Below, in pieces: positions 1 through 8,299 of a stretch of 64,000 bases of DNA (position 1 is its first letter; each line of letters opens with the position of its first letter). The position numbers were made by a program, and so were the translations under genes. This stretch comes from PFJX01 sp964542455. GTDB lineage: Bacteria > Pseudomonadota > Gammaproteobacteria > Burkholderiales > Thiobacillaceae. The stretch is taken from positions 1-64,000 of the forward strand of contig CAZIUC010000008.1 of NCBI GenBank assembly GCA_964542455.1, written 5' to 3'. The notes below the pieces were generated by a model. The model did no database searches, had not been told where the DNA came from, and saw only the letters and a program-made list of their open reading frames with translations.

Positions 1-577
1 CCTCCAGATAGACCTCGATGAAGGTCTTCCAGTTGAACTTGTATTCGGTGATCTGGGTGCTGTCGTAAACGAAGCCGCTGAAATCCATCTCGGCGGCCAC
101 ACCCAGTTTGGCGAGGTCGCTGTGGATGTCACGCGGCCCGGCGAATTGCAAGCCGTTCCAGTTGGCCAGCGTTTTCTTGTCGAGGCGCAGACAGGGGTTT
201 TCCGGGAAGTGCGGCGCGCCGAGGAGCTGGCCCTGGGTGTCGTAAGTCCAGCGGTGGAACGGACAGACGATGTGCTGGGCATTGTTTTGCGTGCTTCCGC
301 GCCCTTTCAGCATTTGCGCCTGGCGATGCCGGCAGACGTTGGACAGAAGTTCCACGCCGTTCGGATTGTTCACCAGCATCTTGCCGCCGCCATGCAGCCA
401 ATCGAGCACATGGAAGTCGCCCTGGTTGGGCGTCATGAGTTCATGGCCGACGTAATTCGCCCCGTTCTTGAACAGGAGTTGCATCTCCAGTTCGTATATC
501 TCGGGATCGAAATACCAGTTCACTGGCAACGCCAGACTGGCCTGGGTGAGTAGCGGTGAGGCAGCCAGTTCAGTCAT
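1..577 (-). CDS. Rieske-type aromatic-ring-hydroxylating oxygenase, alpha-subunit-like (3' part outside window)
   Basis: The gene runs off the left edge; 192 N-terminal residues are visible from the ATG at 577. The Rieske [2Fe-2S] ligands are clear: C82-x-H84 (in CRHR) and C105-x-x-H108 (in CPFHRW). Family knowledge: these proteins join an N-terminal Rieske domain to a C-terminal mononuclear iron catalytic domain and hydroxylate aromatic rings, or quaternary amines in the choline monooxygenase-like branch. The catalytic domain is not in the window, so the substrate cannot be judged. The next gene on this strand lies 127 bases upstream, so it is probably transcribed on its own. Confidence 0.9.
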   Translation of the reverse strand, partial: MTELAASPLLTQASLALPVNWYFDPEIYELEMQLLFKNGANYVGHELMTPNQGDFHVLDWLHGGGKMLVNNPNGVELLSNVCRHRQAQMLKGRGSTQNNAQHIVCPFHRWTYDTQGQLLGAPHFPENPCLRLDKKTLANWNGLQFAGPRDIHSDLAKLGVAAEMDFSGFVYDSTQITEYKFNWKTFIEVYLE

Positions 578-704
578 GGCCTGATTCCTCTAAATCAATG
601 AAAAACAGGGTGAAACAACAGAAAAATGGGGCGGGATTATGCCCACCCCCTTGTCCCTGGACAAGGCGCGCGACAACAAATAAACAGACATGCTCGTCCG
701 CGTT

Positions 705-1487
705 TCAGCCGAAAAGCGACTTGATTTCCTGCTCGCTGAAGCCCGCCGCCAAGCGTGCCGTTTCGTTGAATGGGCGACGCGGTCGTGGTACGCCCGGGCT
801 GGCAAGCAGCTCGCGGAACATCGTTTCCGGTTGCAGGCCACGCTCAGCGCAAAGGTAGCGGAACCAGCGGTCCCCCGCCGCCACATGGCCGATTTCGTCG
901 CGCAGGATGATGTCGAGAATGGCGGCGCCGGCCGCATCGCCGAAGCCTTTCAGCTTGCGTTGGATGTCCGGCGTCACGTCGAGGCCACGTGCTTCCAGCA
1001 GGCGCGGCACCAAGGCCATGCGGGCGAGCGGGTCGCGCGCGGTTTTCAGCGCCATTTCCCAGAGGCCGTCGTGCCCGGGAAAGTCGCCGTATTCCTTGCC
1101 CCGCGCGCGCAGGTGGTCGCGCAGCAGGGTGAAGTGATAGGCCTCTTCGGCGGCCACTTGCAGCCAGTCGCGATAAAACTCGGACGGCAGTCCGGGGAAA
1201 CGCTGCACCGCGTCGAGTGCCAGGTTGATGGCGTTGAATTCGATGTGCGCGAGAGCGTGGATCAGGGCGGCGTGGTTTTCCCTGCCGTTGAGCTGGCGCC
1301 GTGGCATGGCTTGTGGCGGCAACAGTTCGGGCCGCGCGGGGCGGCCGGGAGTATTGGTCAACTCACCTGGTTCACCGCTGGCAAGGCACCCTGCCCGCCA
1401 TTCCGCCCACAGGCGCGCGGCGCCGGCCAGTTTGACTTCCACGTCGCATTCGACGAGTACGGCGCGGGCGGCGCCATGCACATTCAT
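705..1487 (-). CDS. DUF455 ferritin-like domain protein
   Basis: 260 residues with no signal peptide. Paired acidic/histidine motifs (AHIEFNAINLAL, EEAYHFTLL and RDEIGHVAAG) have the spacing of a ferritin-like di-iron four-helix bundle, and the whole matches the DUF455/COG2833 family, whose members are uncharacterised but carry E-x-x-H metal motifs. The start overlaps the stop of the VanZ-like gene by four bases (ATGA), so the two are translationally coupled and sit last in a three-gene operon with a nitroreductase. The exact reaction is unknown. The family call rests on motif pattern and length. Confidence 0.85.
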   Translation of the reverse strand: MNVHGAARAVLVECDVEVKLAGAARLWAEWRAGCLASGEPGELTNTPGRPARPELLPPQAMPRRQLNGRENHAALIHALAHIEFNAINLALDAVQRFPGLPSEFYRDWLQVAAEEAYHFTLLRDHLRARGKEYGDFPGHDGLWEMALKTARDPLARMALVPRLLEARGLDVTPDIQRKLKGFGDAAGAAILDIILRDEIGHVAAGDRWFRYLCAERGLQPETMFRELLASPGVPRPRRPFNETARLAAGFSEQEIKSLFG

Positions 1488-1855
1488 GCCGCAAGTCTCC
1501 GGTCGATCCAGCGTAGCCAGTCAGGCTTGAGCCGCGCGGACACCCAGCCGAGACCGACGCCGATCGTGTTGGCAGCCATGTCGAAGATATCGCCCTGGCG
1601 ATAGTCGGTGAAGCTTTGCGCAATTTCCATGGAGAGTCCCATGAGCACGAACAGCAGGGCGAGTCGGCAGTGGCGCGTATCGAGCTGGCTCCACCAGCCC
1701 ATCAGTGTCGCGTAGGCAAGAAAGTGACCGATCTTGTCACCGAAAGATACATCGATCGAAGGAGGCTTCGGCGTCAGCGACAGATAGATGACCGTCAGCA
1801 CCAGGCCCCAGCCCAAAGTCAACCAGACGTTGCGTCTGGCCAAGGCAACCGGCAT
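1484..1855 (-). CDS. VanZ-like small membrane protein
   Basis: 123 residues with three or four hydrophobic segments. The hallmark D-K-x-x-H-F-x-A-Y stretch is present (DKIGHFLAYATLMGWW), followed by EIAQSFTDYRQGDIFDMAAN, where the E-x-x-Q...R-x-x-D-x-x-D pattern is typical of VanZ-like proteins. VanZ gives low-level teicoplanin resistance in enterococci, but proteobacterial homologues have no settled role. It overlaps the nitroreductase stop upstream by one base and the DUF455 start downstream by four, so it is in the middle of a tight operon. Confidence 0.85.
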   Translation of the reverse strand: MPVALARRNVWLTLGWGLVLTVIYLSLTPKPPSIDVSFGDKIGHFLAYATLMGWWSQLDTRHCRLALLFVLMGLSMEIAQSFTDYRQGDIFDMAANTIGVGLGWVSARLKPDWLRWIDRRLAA

Positions 1856-2463
1856 CAGCGGTATTCCACCAGTTCTTCCAGCGGCAGACGCTGCTTCTCG
1901 CTCATCTCGCTGGCACAGTAGCCGAACGCCAGGATCAGGGCTGGCTCATGGCGAGTCGGGTCGATATCGAGTTGGCGCCGAACCTCAACCGGGTCGAAGC
2001 CGCCGATGGCGCAAGAATCCAGGCCAGCCGCGGTGGCGGCGGTCATCATATTGGCGGCGGCGATGTGGCACTGGGTGACGCTCCAGGCCTTGACGTCGGT
2101 GGCGGCATGGAAGCCACGGTAATTCTTCAACGCGCTCTCGAACTGGTCGCCCGGATACTCACGTGCCAGCAGGCGGCGGATGTAGTCGGAATCCGGATCC
2201 ATATCGGCCAGTTTGGCCAGGACCACGACCACCGCGCCGGCTGTGCCCACCTGCGGCTGATTGAAACAGGCGGCCTGCAAATCCTGCTTGTGGCGCGCCG
2301 AGGTCAACACCACGAACTTCCACTGCTCCAGACCGAAGGAAGATGGCGAAAGACGGCCCGCTTCCAGAATGTAAGTCAGGTCGGCGCCGGGTATTGGTCG
2401 ATCAGCCTGGAACAGGTGGCAGGCGAATCTTTTTTTGAATAGTTCAAATAGTTGCTGTTTCAT
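1855..2463 (-). CDS. nitroreductase family protein (FMN-dependent NAD(P)H oxidoreductase)
   Basis: 202 residues from the ATG at 2463; a longer reading would cross the start region of the divergent protease gene. The N-terminal KKRFACHLF stretch, the SPSSFGLEQWKFVVL segment that contacts FMN, and the C-terminal glycine-rich GLDSCAIGGFDP are typical of NfsB/YfkO-like nitroreductases. These are dimeric flavoproteins that reduce nitroaromatics, quinones or flavin substrates. It is first in an operon with the VanZ-like and DUF455 genes. Substrate is unknown. Confidence 0.88.
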   Translation of the reverse strand: MKQQLFELFKKRFACHLFQADRPIPGADLTYILEAGRLSPSSFGLEQWKFVVLTSARHKQDLQAACFNQPQVGTAGAVVVVLAKLADMDPDSDYIRRLLAREYPGDQFESALKNYRGFHAATDVKAWSVTQCHIAAANMMTAATAAGLDSCAIGGFDPVEVRRQLDIDPTRHEPALILAFGYCASEMSEKQRLPLEELVEYR

Positions 2464-2512
2464 GCTGGAAGACTCGGTGAAAGCGGGGCATTCTACGCGG
2501 CCGTACATAACG

Positions 2513-3661
2513 ATGAACTGGCTGATGGGCATCCCTATCCCCGAATTCAAGGTATTGCTCTATGGCCCGTCCATCAATCCGGCGGGGATCAAAGCACGCG
2601 CCCGCTTTGAAGGCAACACGCTGGCCGTAGCGGCATACAAGGGTTTCTTCCTGGTGCCCCCGAATCTGATCACCTTGCGGGCCGGCGGTTACGATGGCCG
2701 CCAGTGGCTGATTACCTGGACGGCAGAGGAAGGCACCTACTCCGCCATGTTGCAAGGCGATGATGCGCTGGAAGCCTTCATCCAACTTGCACCCGAGGAA
2801 ATCAGTCAGCAGCTTCGGCAAACTCGTAAAGACCATGCACATACCGGTCGCCGCATCATCATCGGCTTGACCATACTCGCCCTTTTAGTGCTATCGGCCC
2901 TGGGGCTGTTCTGGGTCAATGCCGACCGGCTCGGCCAGTGGGCCTTATCGCACATCAGTCGGGAACAGGAACAGCAATTGGGCGACCTCGTCTATGCCCA
3001 GATGCGCCCCTCGCTCAAACCGCTGGAAACCGGTGTGGCACTCAGGGCGGTGCGGACCATAGGCAAGCGCCTGACAGACTGGTCGGGCTATCACTATCAC
3101 TATCAGTTCCACGTCGTTGTGGACCCGCAGATCAATGCCTACGCCCTGCCCGGCGGCCACATCGTGGTCTACACCGGCCTGCTCAAGGCCATGAGCAACT
3201 CGGGCGAAGCCGCCGGCGTACTGGCCCATGAAATCAGCCATGTGGAAAAACGCCATGCGCTGCGTAACATGGTGCATGCCCTTGGTCTGCGCGCGCTTCT
3301 CGGCGTGGCGCTGGGCAATTACTCCGGAGGGGTCTGGGGTGATCTGGCCGAGCACCTGGACAGCCTGAACTACAGTCGCGAACTGGAAAGCGAAGCGGAT
3401 CTGGAAGGCCTGGAAACCCTGCGCCGAGCGAGGATTGCGGCGAATGGCATGGAAACTTTCTTCGCCAAGATGACGGCAAGGGAGAATGCCCTGCGCTTCC
3501 TGCTCTCCCGCCACCCGGCCAGCGATGAACGCCTTGCCGACCTGCGCGCGGCCATCGCCAGACACCCGATAGAGGATATCCGTCCGCTCCCGATCGACTG
3601 GGAACAGGTCATTAGCGAACTGTGCGGCAGCACACAGATCGGTCCTGAATGTGTGGTGTAG
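2513..3661 (+). CDS. M48 family metalloprotease, membrane anchored
   Basis: 382 residues from the ATG at 2513; an in-frame ATG at 2525 is possible and neither has a strong ribosome-binding site. A non-catalytic N-terminal part of about 115 residues is followed by one transmembrane segment (IIIGLTILALLVLSALGLFW) and then a periplasm-facing M48 domain. The zinc motif is HEISH, with the third ligand in the downstream ELESEADLEG. Family members (Ste24, HtpX, BepA, LoiP) act in envelope protein quality control. The gene is divergent from the nitroreductase, with only 49 bases between the two starts, so their promoters must overlap. The N-terminal part is not one I recognise. Confidence 0.88.
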   Translation: MNWLMGIPIPEFKVLLYGPSINPAGIKARARFEGNTLAVAAYKGFFLVPPNLITLRAGGYDGRQWLITWTAEEGTYSAMLQGDDALEAFIQLAPEEISQQLRQTRKDHAHTGRRIIIGLTILALLVLSALGLFWVNADRLGQWALSHISREQEQQLGDLVYAQMRPSLKPLETGVALRAVRTIGKRLTDWSGYHYHYQFHVVVDPQINAYALPGGHIVVYTGLLKAMSNSGEAAGVLAHEISHVEKRHALRNMVHALGLRALLGVALGNYSGGVWGDLAEHLDSLNYSRELESEADLEGLETLRRARIAANGMETFFAKMTARENALRFLLSRHPASDERLADLRAAIARHPIEDIRPLPIDWEQVISELCGSTQIGPECVV

Positions 3662-3727
3662 ACTTTGCCTCCATACTTGAGTCATTTGATCAACATTACA
3701 CACAACCCAGCCCGCTACTGAAAACCA

Positions 3728-4453
3728 ATGGCAAGCGAACCACACACCTCTGCCGAGGCCAAACTGATCGATCTGGCTGCTTTACGCCAGAACAGCGTGC
3801 TTTTCTCCGCGTTGTCGGATGCGGATGCCTGGGAATTGATCGGCCACGCCCGCCAGGAAAACGCATCGGCCAGGCAAACCATCTTTCAGGTGGGGCAAGC
3901 CGGCGACAGCCTGCACATCGTCCTGGAGGGCCGCGTCAAGGTGAGTTTGCTGTCCGAAGAAGGCAAGGAAGCGATCCTCAGCATCCTGGGCGCGGGCGAG
4001 GTGTTTGGCGAGATGTCGCTGTTCGATGGCGAATCGCGCAGCGCCACGGTCACCACGATGGAACCCTGCCGTTTTCTGGTGCTGCGACGCCAGACATTCC
4101 TGCCTTTTCTGGAAAAGCGCGTGCCGGTGATGCTGGAACTTATCGCTGAAATGTCGCGAAGATTGCGCGCCACCAATACCTTGGTGGGCAACCTGAGCTT
4201 TCTCAACCTGTCGGCGCGGCTTGCGCGGATTCTGCTCAACCTGGTTCAGCAATACGGCAAGGTGACCCCGAAAGGTATCGTCATCGGCCTCAAGCTGTCA
4301 CAGGAGGAACTCGGCCATCTGGTAGGCGTCTCGCGGGAAAGCGTGAACCGCCAGGTACGCGCCTGGATAGACGCCGGGATCATCGAACATGACCACGGCG
4401 CCTTGATCGTGCTGAATTCCGATGCGCTGTTTCGCGAGGCCTTGGCTTCATGA
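3728..4453 (+). CDS. Crp/Fnr family transcriptional regulator
   Basis: 241 residues. An N-terminal cyclic-nucleotide-binding fold spans about 25-140, with the GEVFGEMSLFDGESRSATV segment matching the phosphate-binding cassette (G-E-x-x-x-x-x-R-S-A). A C-terminal winged helix spans about 165-235, with LSQEELGHLVGVSRESVNRQ as the recognition helix. The Cys cluster of FNR is absent, so this is Crp-like or an orphan type rather than an oxygen sensor. It follows the M48 gene by 66 bases and is followed by a terminator. The ligand cannot be told: GESRSA is compatible with cAMP but does not prove it. Confidence 0.9.
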   Translation: MASEPHTSAEAKLIDLAALRQNSVLFSALSDADAWELIGHARQENASARQTIFQVGQAGDSLHIVLEGRVKVSLLSEEGKEAILSILGAGEVFGEMSLFDGESRSATVTTMEPCRFLVLRRQTFLPFLEKRVPVMLELIAEMSRRLRATNTLVGNLSFLNLSARLARILLNLVQQYGKVTPKGIVIGLKLSQEELGHLVGVSRESVNRQVRAWIDAGIIEHDHGALIVLNSDALFREALAS

Positions 4454-4477
4454 AACATATCCAGCGGAGACCAACCC

Positions 4478-4501
4478 GCCCGTACGATCAGCCGGGCTTT
4501 T
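4478..4501 (+). terminator. Rho-independent terminator candidate after the Crp-like gene
   Basis: GCCCG and CGGGC pair across a ten-base loop and are followed by TTTT, 25 bases after the regulator's stop. The stem is short, so this is a moderate call. The rest of the 250-base gap up to 4703 is comparatively AT-rich and probably carries the promoter of the next gene. A TTGCCC at 4644-4649 with TGATAT at 4668-4673 is a weak -35/-10 candidate, and AAGGAG at 4691 is a strong ribosome-binding site. Confidence 0.55.
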
Positions 4502-4703
4502 GCGTAGATGTTTTACCTATCGCCTAATATGGTAGCGATAAATTTGATACTGCCATTCTCTCGGGCCATCACCACCTTCACCCGCGGAACGCAGAAAACC
4601 CCTCGTAACCCGAGCTGATACGAGGATTTGCTAATGACCGTCATTGCCCTGGAGCGATTTCTGGCATTGATATACAGTTTTTTTCACTGCAAGGAGAACG
4701 ACA

Positions 4704-6134
4704 ATGCGTAAGACACTACTAGTTCTGAGCTCTTTGAGTATCGCCCTGGCTACAGCTGGAATCAGCAATGCTCAGGCCGGCACCTATTACGACCCATCCA
4801 ACGCCGCCAGTTCCACTGGCGTAACAACCGGAGCCAACCTGTATGGGACCATCGGCTGTCCCGGTCGGGGCATTCTGGAGGCACCGTGCGTGGTAGACAA
4901 ACCGGCGCCCGCACCCAAGCCCGCTCCCAAGCCGGTCGCCAAAGCCGTGGTAGCGCCGAATCCGTGCCCGCTTCCGGCCGGCGCCATCTCCGGCGACAAC
5001 GTGCCGTCGAATGCCCAGGCTGGACAATGTTTCGCCAAAGTCGCCAAGCCCGCCACTTTCCGCAGCGACCCTGTCCGCAAGATGGTGAAAGAAGCCAGCG
5101 AGCGTATCGAAACCATCCCCGCCGTGTATGAGACGGTCAAGGAGCGCGTGTTGGTCAAGGAAGCCAGCGAGCGCATCGAAATCGTCCCGCCGGTATACAA
5201 GGCCGTGAAGGTCCGTGTTCAGAGCGAGGAAATTCAGGAGGTGGTTCCGGCCGTATACGAGACGGTCAAGGAACGCGTGTTGGTCAAGGAAGCCAGTACC
5301 CGCCTGGAAGAAGTGCCCGCCGTCTACGAAGATGTCGAGGAAAAGGTCTTGATCAAGCCGGCCTCCAAGAATGCCATCGAAGTGCCCGCCGTGTATGAAA
5401 CCGTCACCGAGAAGAAACTGGTGCGCGAGGCTTACAACACCTGGAAGCCCGGCACACAGACCAACCTGCAGAAAATTGACGAGAAGACCGGCCAGGTGAT
5501 GTGTCTGGTCGAGGTTCCGGCTGTGTACGAGGACGTTACCCGCCAAGTGGTCAAGTCCCCGGCAACCGTCCGCTACGAGGAAGTCCCGGCGGAATACACG
5601 ACGGTCAAGAAGCAGGTACTGAAGTCCCCGGCCACGACGCGCACCGTCGAGATTCCCGCCGAATATGCCGAGCGCGATGTCACCAAGCTGGTCAAACCCG
5701 CAACCACCATTACCAAGGTGATTCCGGTCGACTACGAGCGCGAAGTCATGACCATCGCCCAGCCCGCCACCGAGAAGCGCATCCCGGTTCCGGCTGAATA
5801 CGCCGAACGCGAGGTCACGAAGCTGGTGTCACCCGCCCGCGAAGTGCGCACCGCGATTCCCGCCGAGTACAACGACGTAGCGCAGGAAACCATGGTCTGC
5901 CCGGTCCAGGAGTACTGGACCCAGATCCTCTGTGACGTCAATGCCACACCGGAAAAGATCGCGGAGATTCAGAAAGCCTTGCAGGCCGCCGGCTTCTATC
6001 AGGGCGCGATCTCCGGCAACTCGGATGCCCAGACCATGAGCGCGGTCGCCGCCTATCAGAAAGCCAAGGGCCTGCCGATGGATGGTTATATGAATATGGA
6101 GACGATCAAGTCACTCGGCGTATCGGCCAAGTAA
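4704..6134 (+). CDS. exported repeat protein with C-terminal peptidoglycan-binding domain
   Basis: 476 residues. The signal peptide (1-25) ends at NAQA-G. A Pro/Ala/Lys-rich linker (about 65-85, PAPKPAPKPVAKAV) is followed from about 130 to 410 by some eleven tandem units of roughly 20-23 residues, built on V-P-A-x-Y-x-x-V-x-x-x-V-x-x-P/E-A (for example VPAVYETVKERVLVKEAS). Unit five carries an insert with a Cys. The last 65 residues (from TPEKIAEIQKALQAAGFYQG) form a PG_binding_1-type domain. Inference: a periplasmic or surface protein tethered to peptidoglycan, with the repeats making an extended beta-rich stalk. It has its own strong RBS and is followed by two hairpins, so it is monocistronic. 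The function is not known to me. Confidence 0.85.
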   Translation: MRKTLLVLSSLSIALATAGISNAQAGTYYDPSNAASSTGVTTGANLYGTIGCPGRGILEAPCVVDKPAPAPKPAPKPVAKAVVAPNPCPLPAGAISGDNVPSNAQAGQCFAKVAKPATFRSDPVRKMVKEASERIETIPAVYETVKERVLVKEASERIEIVPPVYKAVKVRVQSEEIQEVVPAVYETVKERVLVKEASTRLEEVPAVYEDVEEKVLIKPASKNAIEVPAVYETVTEKKLVREAYNTWKPGTQTNLQKIDEKTGQVMCLVEVPAVYEDVTRQVVKSPATVRYEEVPAEYTTVKKQVLKSPATTRTVEIPAEYAERDVTKLVKPATTITKVIPVDYEREVMTIAQPATEKRIPVPAEYAEREVTKLVSPAREVRTAIPAEYNDVAQETMVCPVQEYWTQILCDVNATPEKIAEIQKALQAAGFYQGAISGNSDAQTMSAVAAYQKAKGLPMDGYMNMETIKSLGVSAK

Positions 6135-6151
6135 TCAAGCCGTCTGTCACG

Positions 6152-6172
6152 GTCCCCGGCATTGCCGGGGAC
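6152..6172 (+). terminator. perfect hairpin just before the terminator
   Basis: A nine-base-pair perfect stem (GTCCCCGGC / GCCGGGGAC) with a three-base loop lies 18 bases after the stop of the repeat protein gene. No T-run follows it directly. It probably protects the 3' end of the message or acts together with the next hairpin. Confidence 0.5.
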
Positions 6173-6178
6173 ATTTCG

Positions 6179-6203
6179 ATGCGCCCCCTGGGGCGCATTT
6201 TTT
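6179..6203 (+). terminator. Rho-independent terminator
   Basis: The stem ATGCGCCC / GGGCGCAT is followed by six T. It closes the transcription unit of the repeat protein gene. The remaining stretch to 6404 holds no gene that I can support and no REP copy. Confidence 0.85.
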
Positions 6204-6404
6204 CCGCATAGCCGTGCCGAACACTGGCGATCCGTCACCCAGTCACACCCGGAAACGGCATAGGCGGCAATACACCCAACGGGAGGTTTGGTGTTTTCAA
6301 GGCATTGGTTATATCCCCAATCTACTGTGACGGGCGTCATAGGTCGTGCCTGACGGGTAACAGAGACTCGTGGGCGCTTTCGTTAGTGTGTTCTGGAGCA
6401 CGTC

Positions 6405-6950
6405 GTGTCCGCCTCCCGCTTTTCCCCCTATCAATTCATAACGTTGCGCACCTTCGGTCGCGCCCCGCTTCTGGCCAAAAGCCCCATGAAACAACTGTTG
6501 CTGGACTGCTTCACGGCAACCAAGAAGCGCTTCAACCTGACTGTCGCCGGCTATGTCGTGCTGGATGACCACGCCCATTTTCTATTCAGCATTCCTGGCG
6601 AATACGAATGCTCCGCCATCATGAACGACCTGCGTGCCTGCTTCCTGCGCGACTGGCGTAAATCGACGCCCCTGCTGGAACGTGATACGCCCAATGACGC
6701 CCCATTCTGGGAGCACGCCATCGAATACCGAAACGCGTATTCGACCGATGATCTACGCGCCTATCTGGATTTCATCCATTACGACCCGGTAAGGCACGGA
6801 CTGGTTACACTCGCCGCCGATTACCGCTGGTCGAGCCTGCCGGCGCGCATCGCACAAGGACATTACTCGGAAACCTGGGCCGAACTCGGCCCACCGGCCG
6901 CCATCGCGCGGGTGGCACGCGAATGCACGCCGCCTGAGGATAAAAACTAG
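6405..6950 (+). CDS. REP-associated tyrosine transposase (RAYT, IS200-like Y1 family)
   Basis: 181 residues. The HUH metal motif appears as DDHAHFLF (usually NHVHLL), and the later YLDFIHYDPVRHGLV with DYRWSSL matches the conserved Y-I-H-x-N-P-V-x-x-G...W-x-x-S block of RAYT proteins. RAYTs are domesticated single-copy Y1 transposases thought to mobilise REP palindromes in trans. Several dispersed TGTAGCGCCGGC palindromes occur in this window, but none flanks the gene directly. The usual Asn before the HUH His is Asp here. There is no IS end or target duplication, so it is not an active IS200 element by itself. Confidence 0.88.
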   Translation: MSASRFSPYQFITLRTFGRAPLLAKSPMKQLLLDCFTATKKRFNLTVAGYVVLDDHAHFLFSIPGEYECSAIMNDLRACFLRDWRKSTPLLERDTPNDAPFWEHAIEYRNAYSTDDLRAYLDFIHYDPVRHGLVTLAADYRWSSLPARIAQGHYSETWAELGPPAAIARVARECTPPEDKN

Positions 6951-7015
6951 CTTGTTGGCCGTTGGCGCGGTGGCGTGGTAAATAACCGCCCCCGCTTTGC
7001 ACACAGGAATATTTC

Positions 7016-7558
7016 ATGGCCCAACCCGCCAGCATCGGCATCGTTTCCATCAGTGACCGCGCCAGTTCCGGCGTCTATGAAGACAAGGGCTTGCCCGCCC
7101 TGAAGGAATGGCTGGCGAGCGCGCTGCACAACCCGCTCACGTTTGTCGAACGCCTGATTCCCGACGAACAGGCCGCCATCGAAGCCACCCTGATCGAGCT
7201 TGCCACGCAATGTTGCCTGGTACTCACCACCGGCGGCACCGGCCCGGCGCCGCGCGATGTCACTCCGGAAGCCACGCTGGCGGTGGCCGACAAGGTTCTG
7301 CCGGGTTTCGGCGAACAGATGCGCGCGGTGAGCCTCAAGTACGTCCCCACCGCCATCCTCTCGCGGCAGGTCGGCGTGGTTCGCGGCCATTGCCTGATCC
7401 TCAACCTGCCCGGCCAGCCCAAGGCCATCAAGGAAACCCTGGATGGCGTGTTCGCCGCCGTGCCCTATGGCATCGACCTGATCGGCGGGCCTTACCTGGA
7501 AACGCGGGAAGAAGTGGTCAAGGCGTTTCGGCCGAAGTCGGCTGTAAAACCGGGTTAA
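7016..7558 (+). CDS. mog: molybdopterin adenylyltransferase (Mog/MoaB type)
   Basis: 180 residues. It adenylylates molybdopterin with ATP to give MPT-AMP, the last step before molybdate insertion. The signature TTGGTGPAPRDVTPEAT is intact, as is the N-terminal ISDRASSGVYEDKG that lines the MPT pocket. The length fits Mog, and no MoeA fusion is present. It is convergent with tcdA, and the two stop codons overlap by three bases (7555-7558), so there is no room for a terminator between them. Mog versus MoaB cannot be separated fully by eye; length and the EDKG motif favour Mog. Confidence 0.92.
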   Translation: MAQPASIGIVSISDRASSGVYEDKGLPALKEWLASALHNPLTFVERLIPDEQAAIEATLIELATQCCLVLTTGGTGPAPRDVTPEATLAVADKVLPGFGEQMRAVSLKYVPTAILSRQVGVVRGHCLILNLPGQPKAIKETLDGVFAAVPYGIDLIGGPYLETREEVVKAFRPKSAVKPG

Positions 7559-8283
7559 ACCGGCTCCCGATCCAGCAAACGCTGGATGACCGCCCCCGCC
7601 AACATCAGGCCGAACAGCGGCGGCAGGTAGGAAATCGTGCCGTTCACCGCGCGCGCGCGGCCCTGGCTCACGGCTTCGGGCGGCAACGGCGGGCGACCCG
7701 TTTCATCGCTCCACACGCACAGCACGCCCTTTTCCACTCCTTGCCGCTTCAGGCGCTTGCGCACCAGACGCGCGAGTTTGTCCACCTCGGTCTTGCTGAT
7801 GTCGGCGATTTTCACCCGCGTCACATCCAGCTTGTTGCCCGCCCCCATGCTGGCCGCGACCGGCTGGCCTCGGCGATACGCCGCCACGATCAGCGCGACT
7901 TTGCAGTTGAGCGAGTCGATGCAGTCGATCACGAAGTCGGCGTCGTCCGGAAGCAGGCCGGGGATGTTGTCGGGTGTAAGGAAATCGGTCAGCACCGTGA
8001 GGCGGCAATCCGGGTTGATGTCGCGGATGCGTTCAGCCATGACTTCCGCCTTGGCGCGCCCCACCGTGGAGATCAGGGCCGGCAGTTGCCGGTTGATGTT
8101 GGAGACGGCCACCGTATCCATATCCACCAGGGTCAACCGCCCCACCCCGGCCCGCGCCAAAGCCTCGGCGCACCAGGAACCGACCCCGCCGAGACCGGCG
8201 AGGAAGATATGGCAAGCCGCCAGGCGCGCCACACCTTCGCCGCCGACGAGGATTTCAGTGCGTTCGAATTGGGGAGGAGTCAT
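7555..8283 (-). CDS. tcdA: tRNA threonylcarbamoyladenosine dehydratase
   Basis: 242 residues from the ATG at 8283. The E1/ThiF fold shows the nucleotide-binding glycine loop (FLAGLGGVGSWCAEAL), the acidic residue after strand two (LVDMDTVAVSNINRQ) and the FVIDCIDSLNCK segment. TcdA uses ATP to cyclise t6A37 of tRNAs to ct6A. The length matches CsdL/TcdA. The start lies only 16 bases from the N gap, and the intervening bases are half of a dispersed palindrome, so its promoter and true upstream neighbour are uncertain. Confidence 0.92.
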   Translation of the reverse strand: MTPPQFERTEILVGGEGVARLAACHIFLAGLGGVGSWCAEALARAGVGRLTLVDMDTVAVSNINRQLPALISTVGRAKAEVMAERIRDINPDCRLTVLTDFLTPDNIPGLLPDDADFVIDCIDSLNCKVALIVAAYRRGQPVAASMGAGNKLDVTRVKIADISKTEVDKLARLVRKRLKRQGVEKGVLCVWSDETGRPPLPPEAVSQGRARAVNGTISYLPPLFGLMLAGAVIQRLLDREPV

Positions 8284-8287
8284 GGGT

Positions 8288-8299
8288 TGTAGCGCCGGC
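8288..8299 (+). repeat. half copy of the TGTAGCGCCGGC palindrome, cut by the assembly gap
   Basis: The twelve bases TGTAGCGCCGGC abut the first N. The same twelve-mer, or its complement, occurs at 11445, 11493, 40004, 43918, 43935 and 47276. The other arm is presumably inside the gap. Confidence 0.75.

Noticed and set aside
3678..3694. FNR/Crp-like box TTGAG...TTGATCAA before the Crp-like gene
   Set aside because: The half sites are 17 bases apart overall where 14 is needed, so it is not an FNR or CRP consensus.
5080..5930. CRISPR-like regular repeats
   Set aside because: The periodicity is that of the protein repeats of the gene at 4704 (diverged, no constant spacers), so not a CRISPR array.
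6405..6950. Active IS200/IS605 element
   Set aside because: Only the transposase-like gene is present, with RAYT-type motifs and no subterminal palindromes or tnpB next to it.
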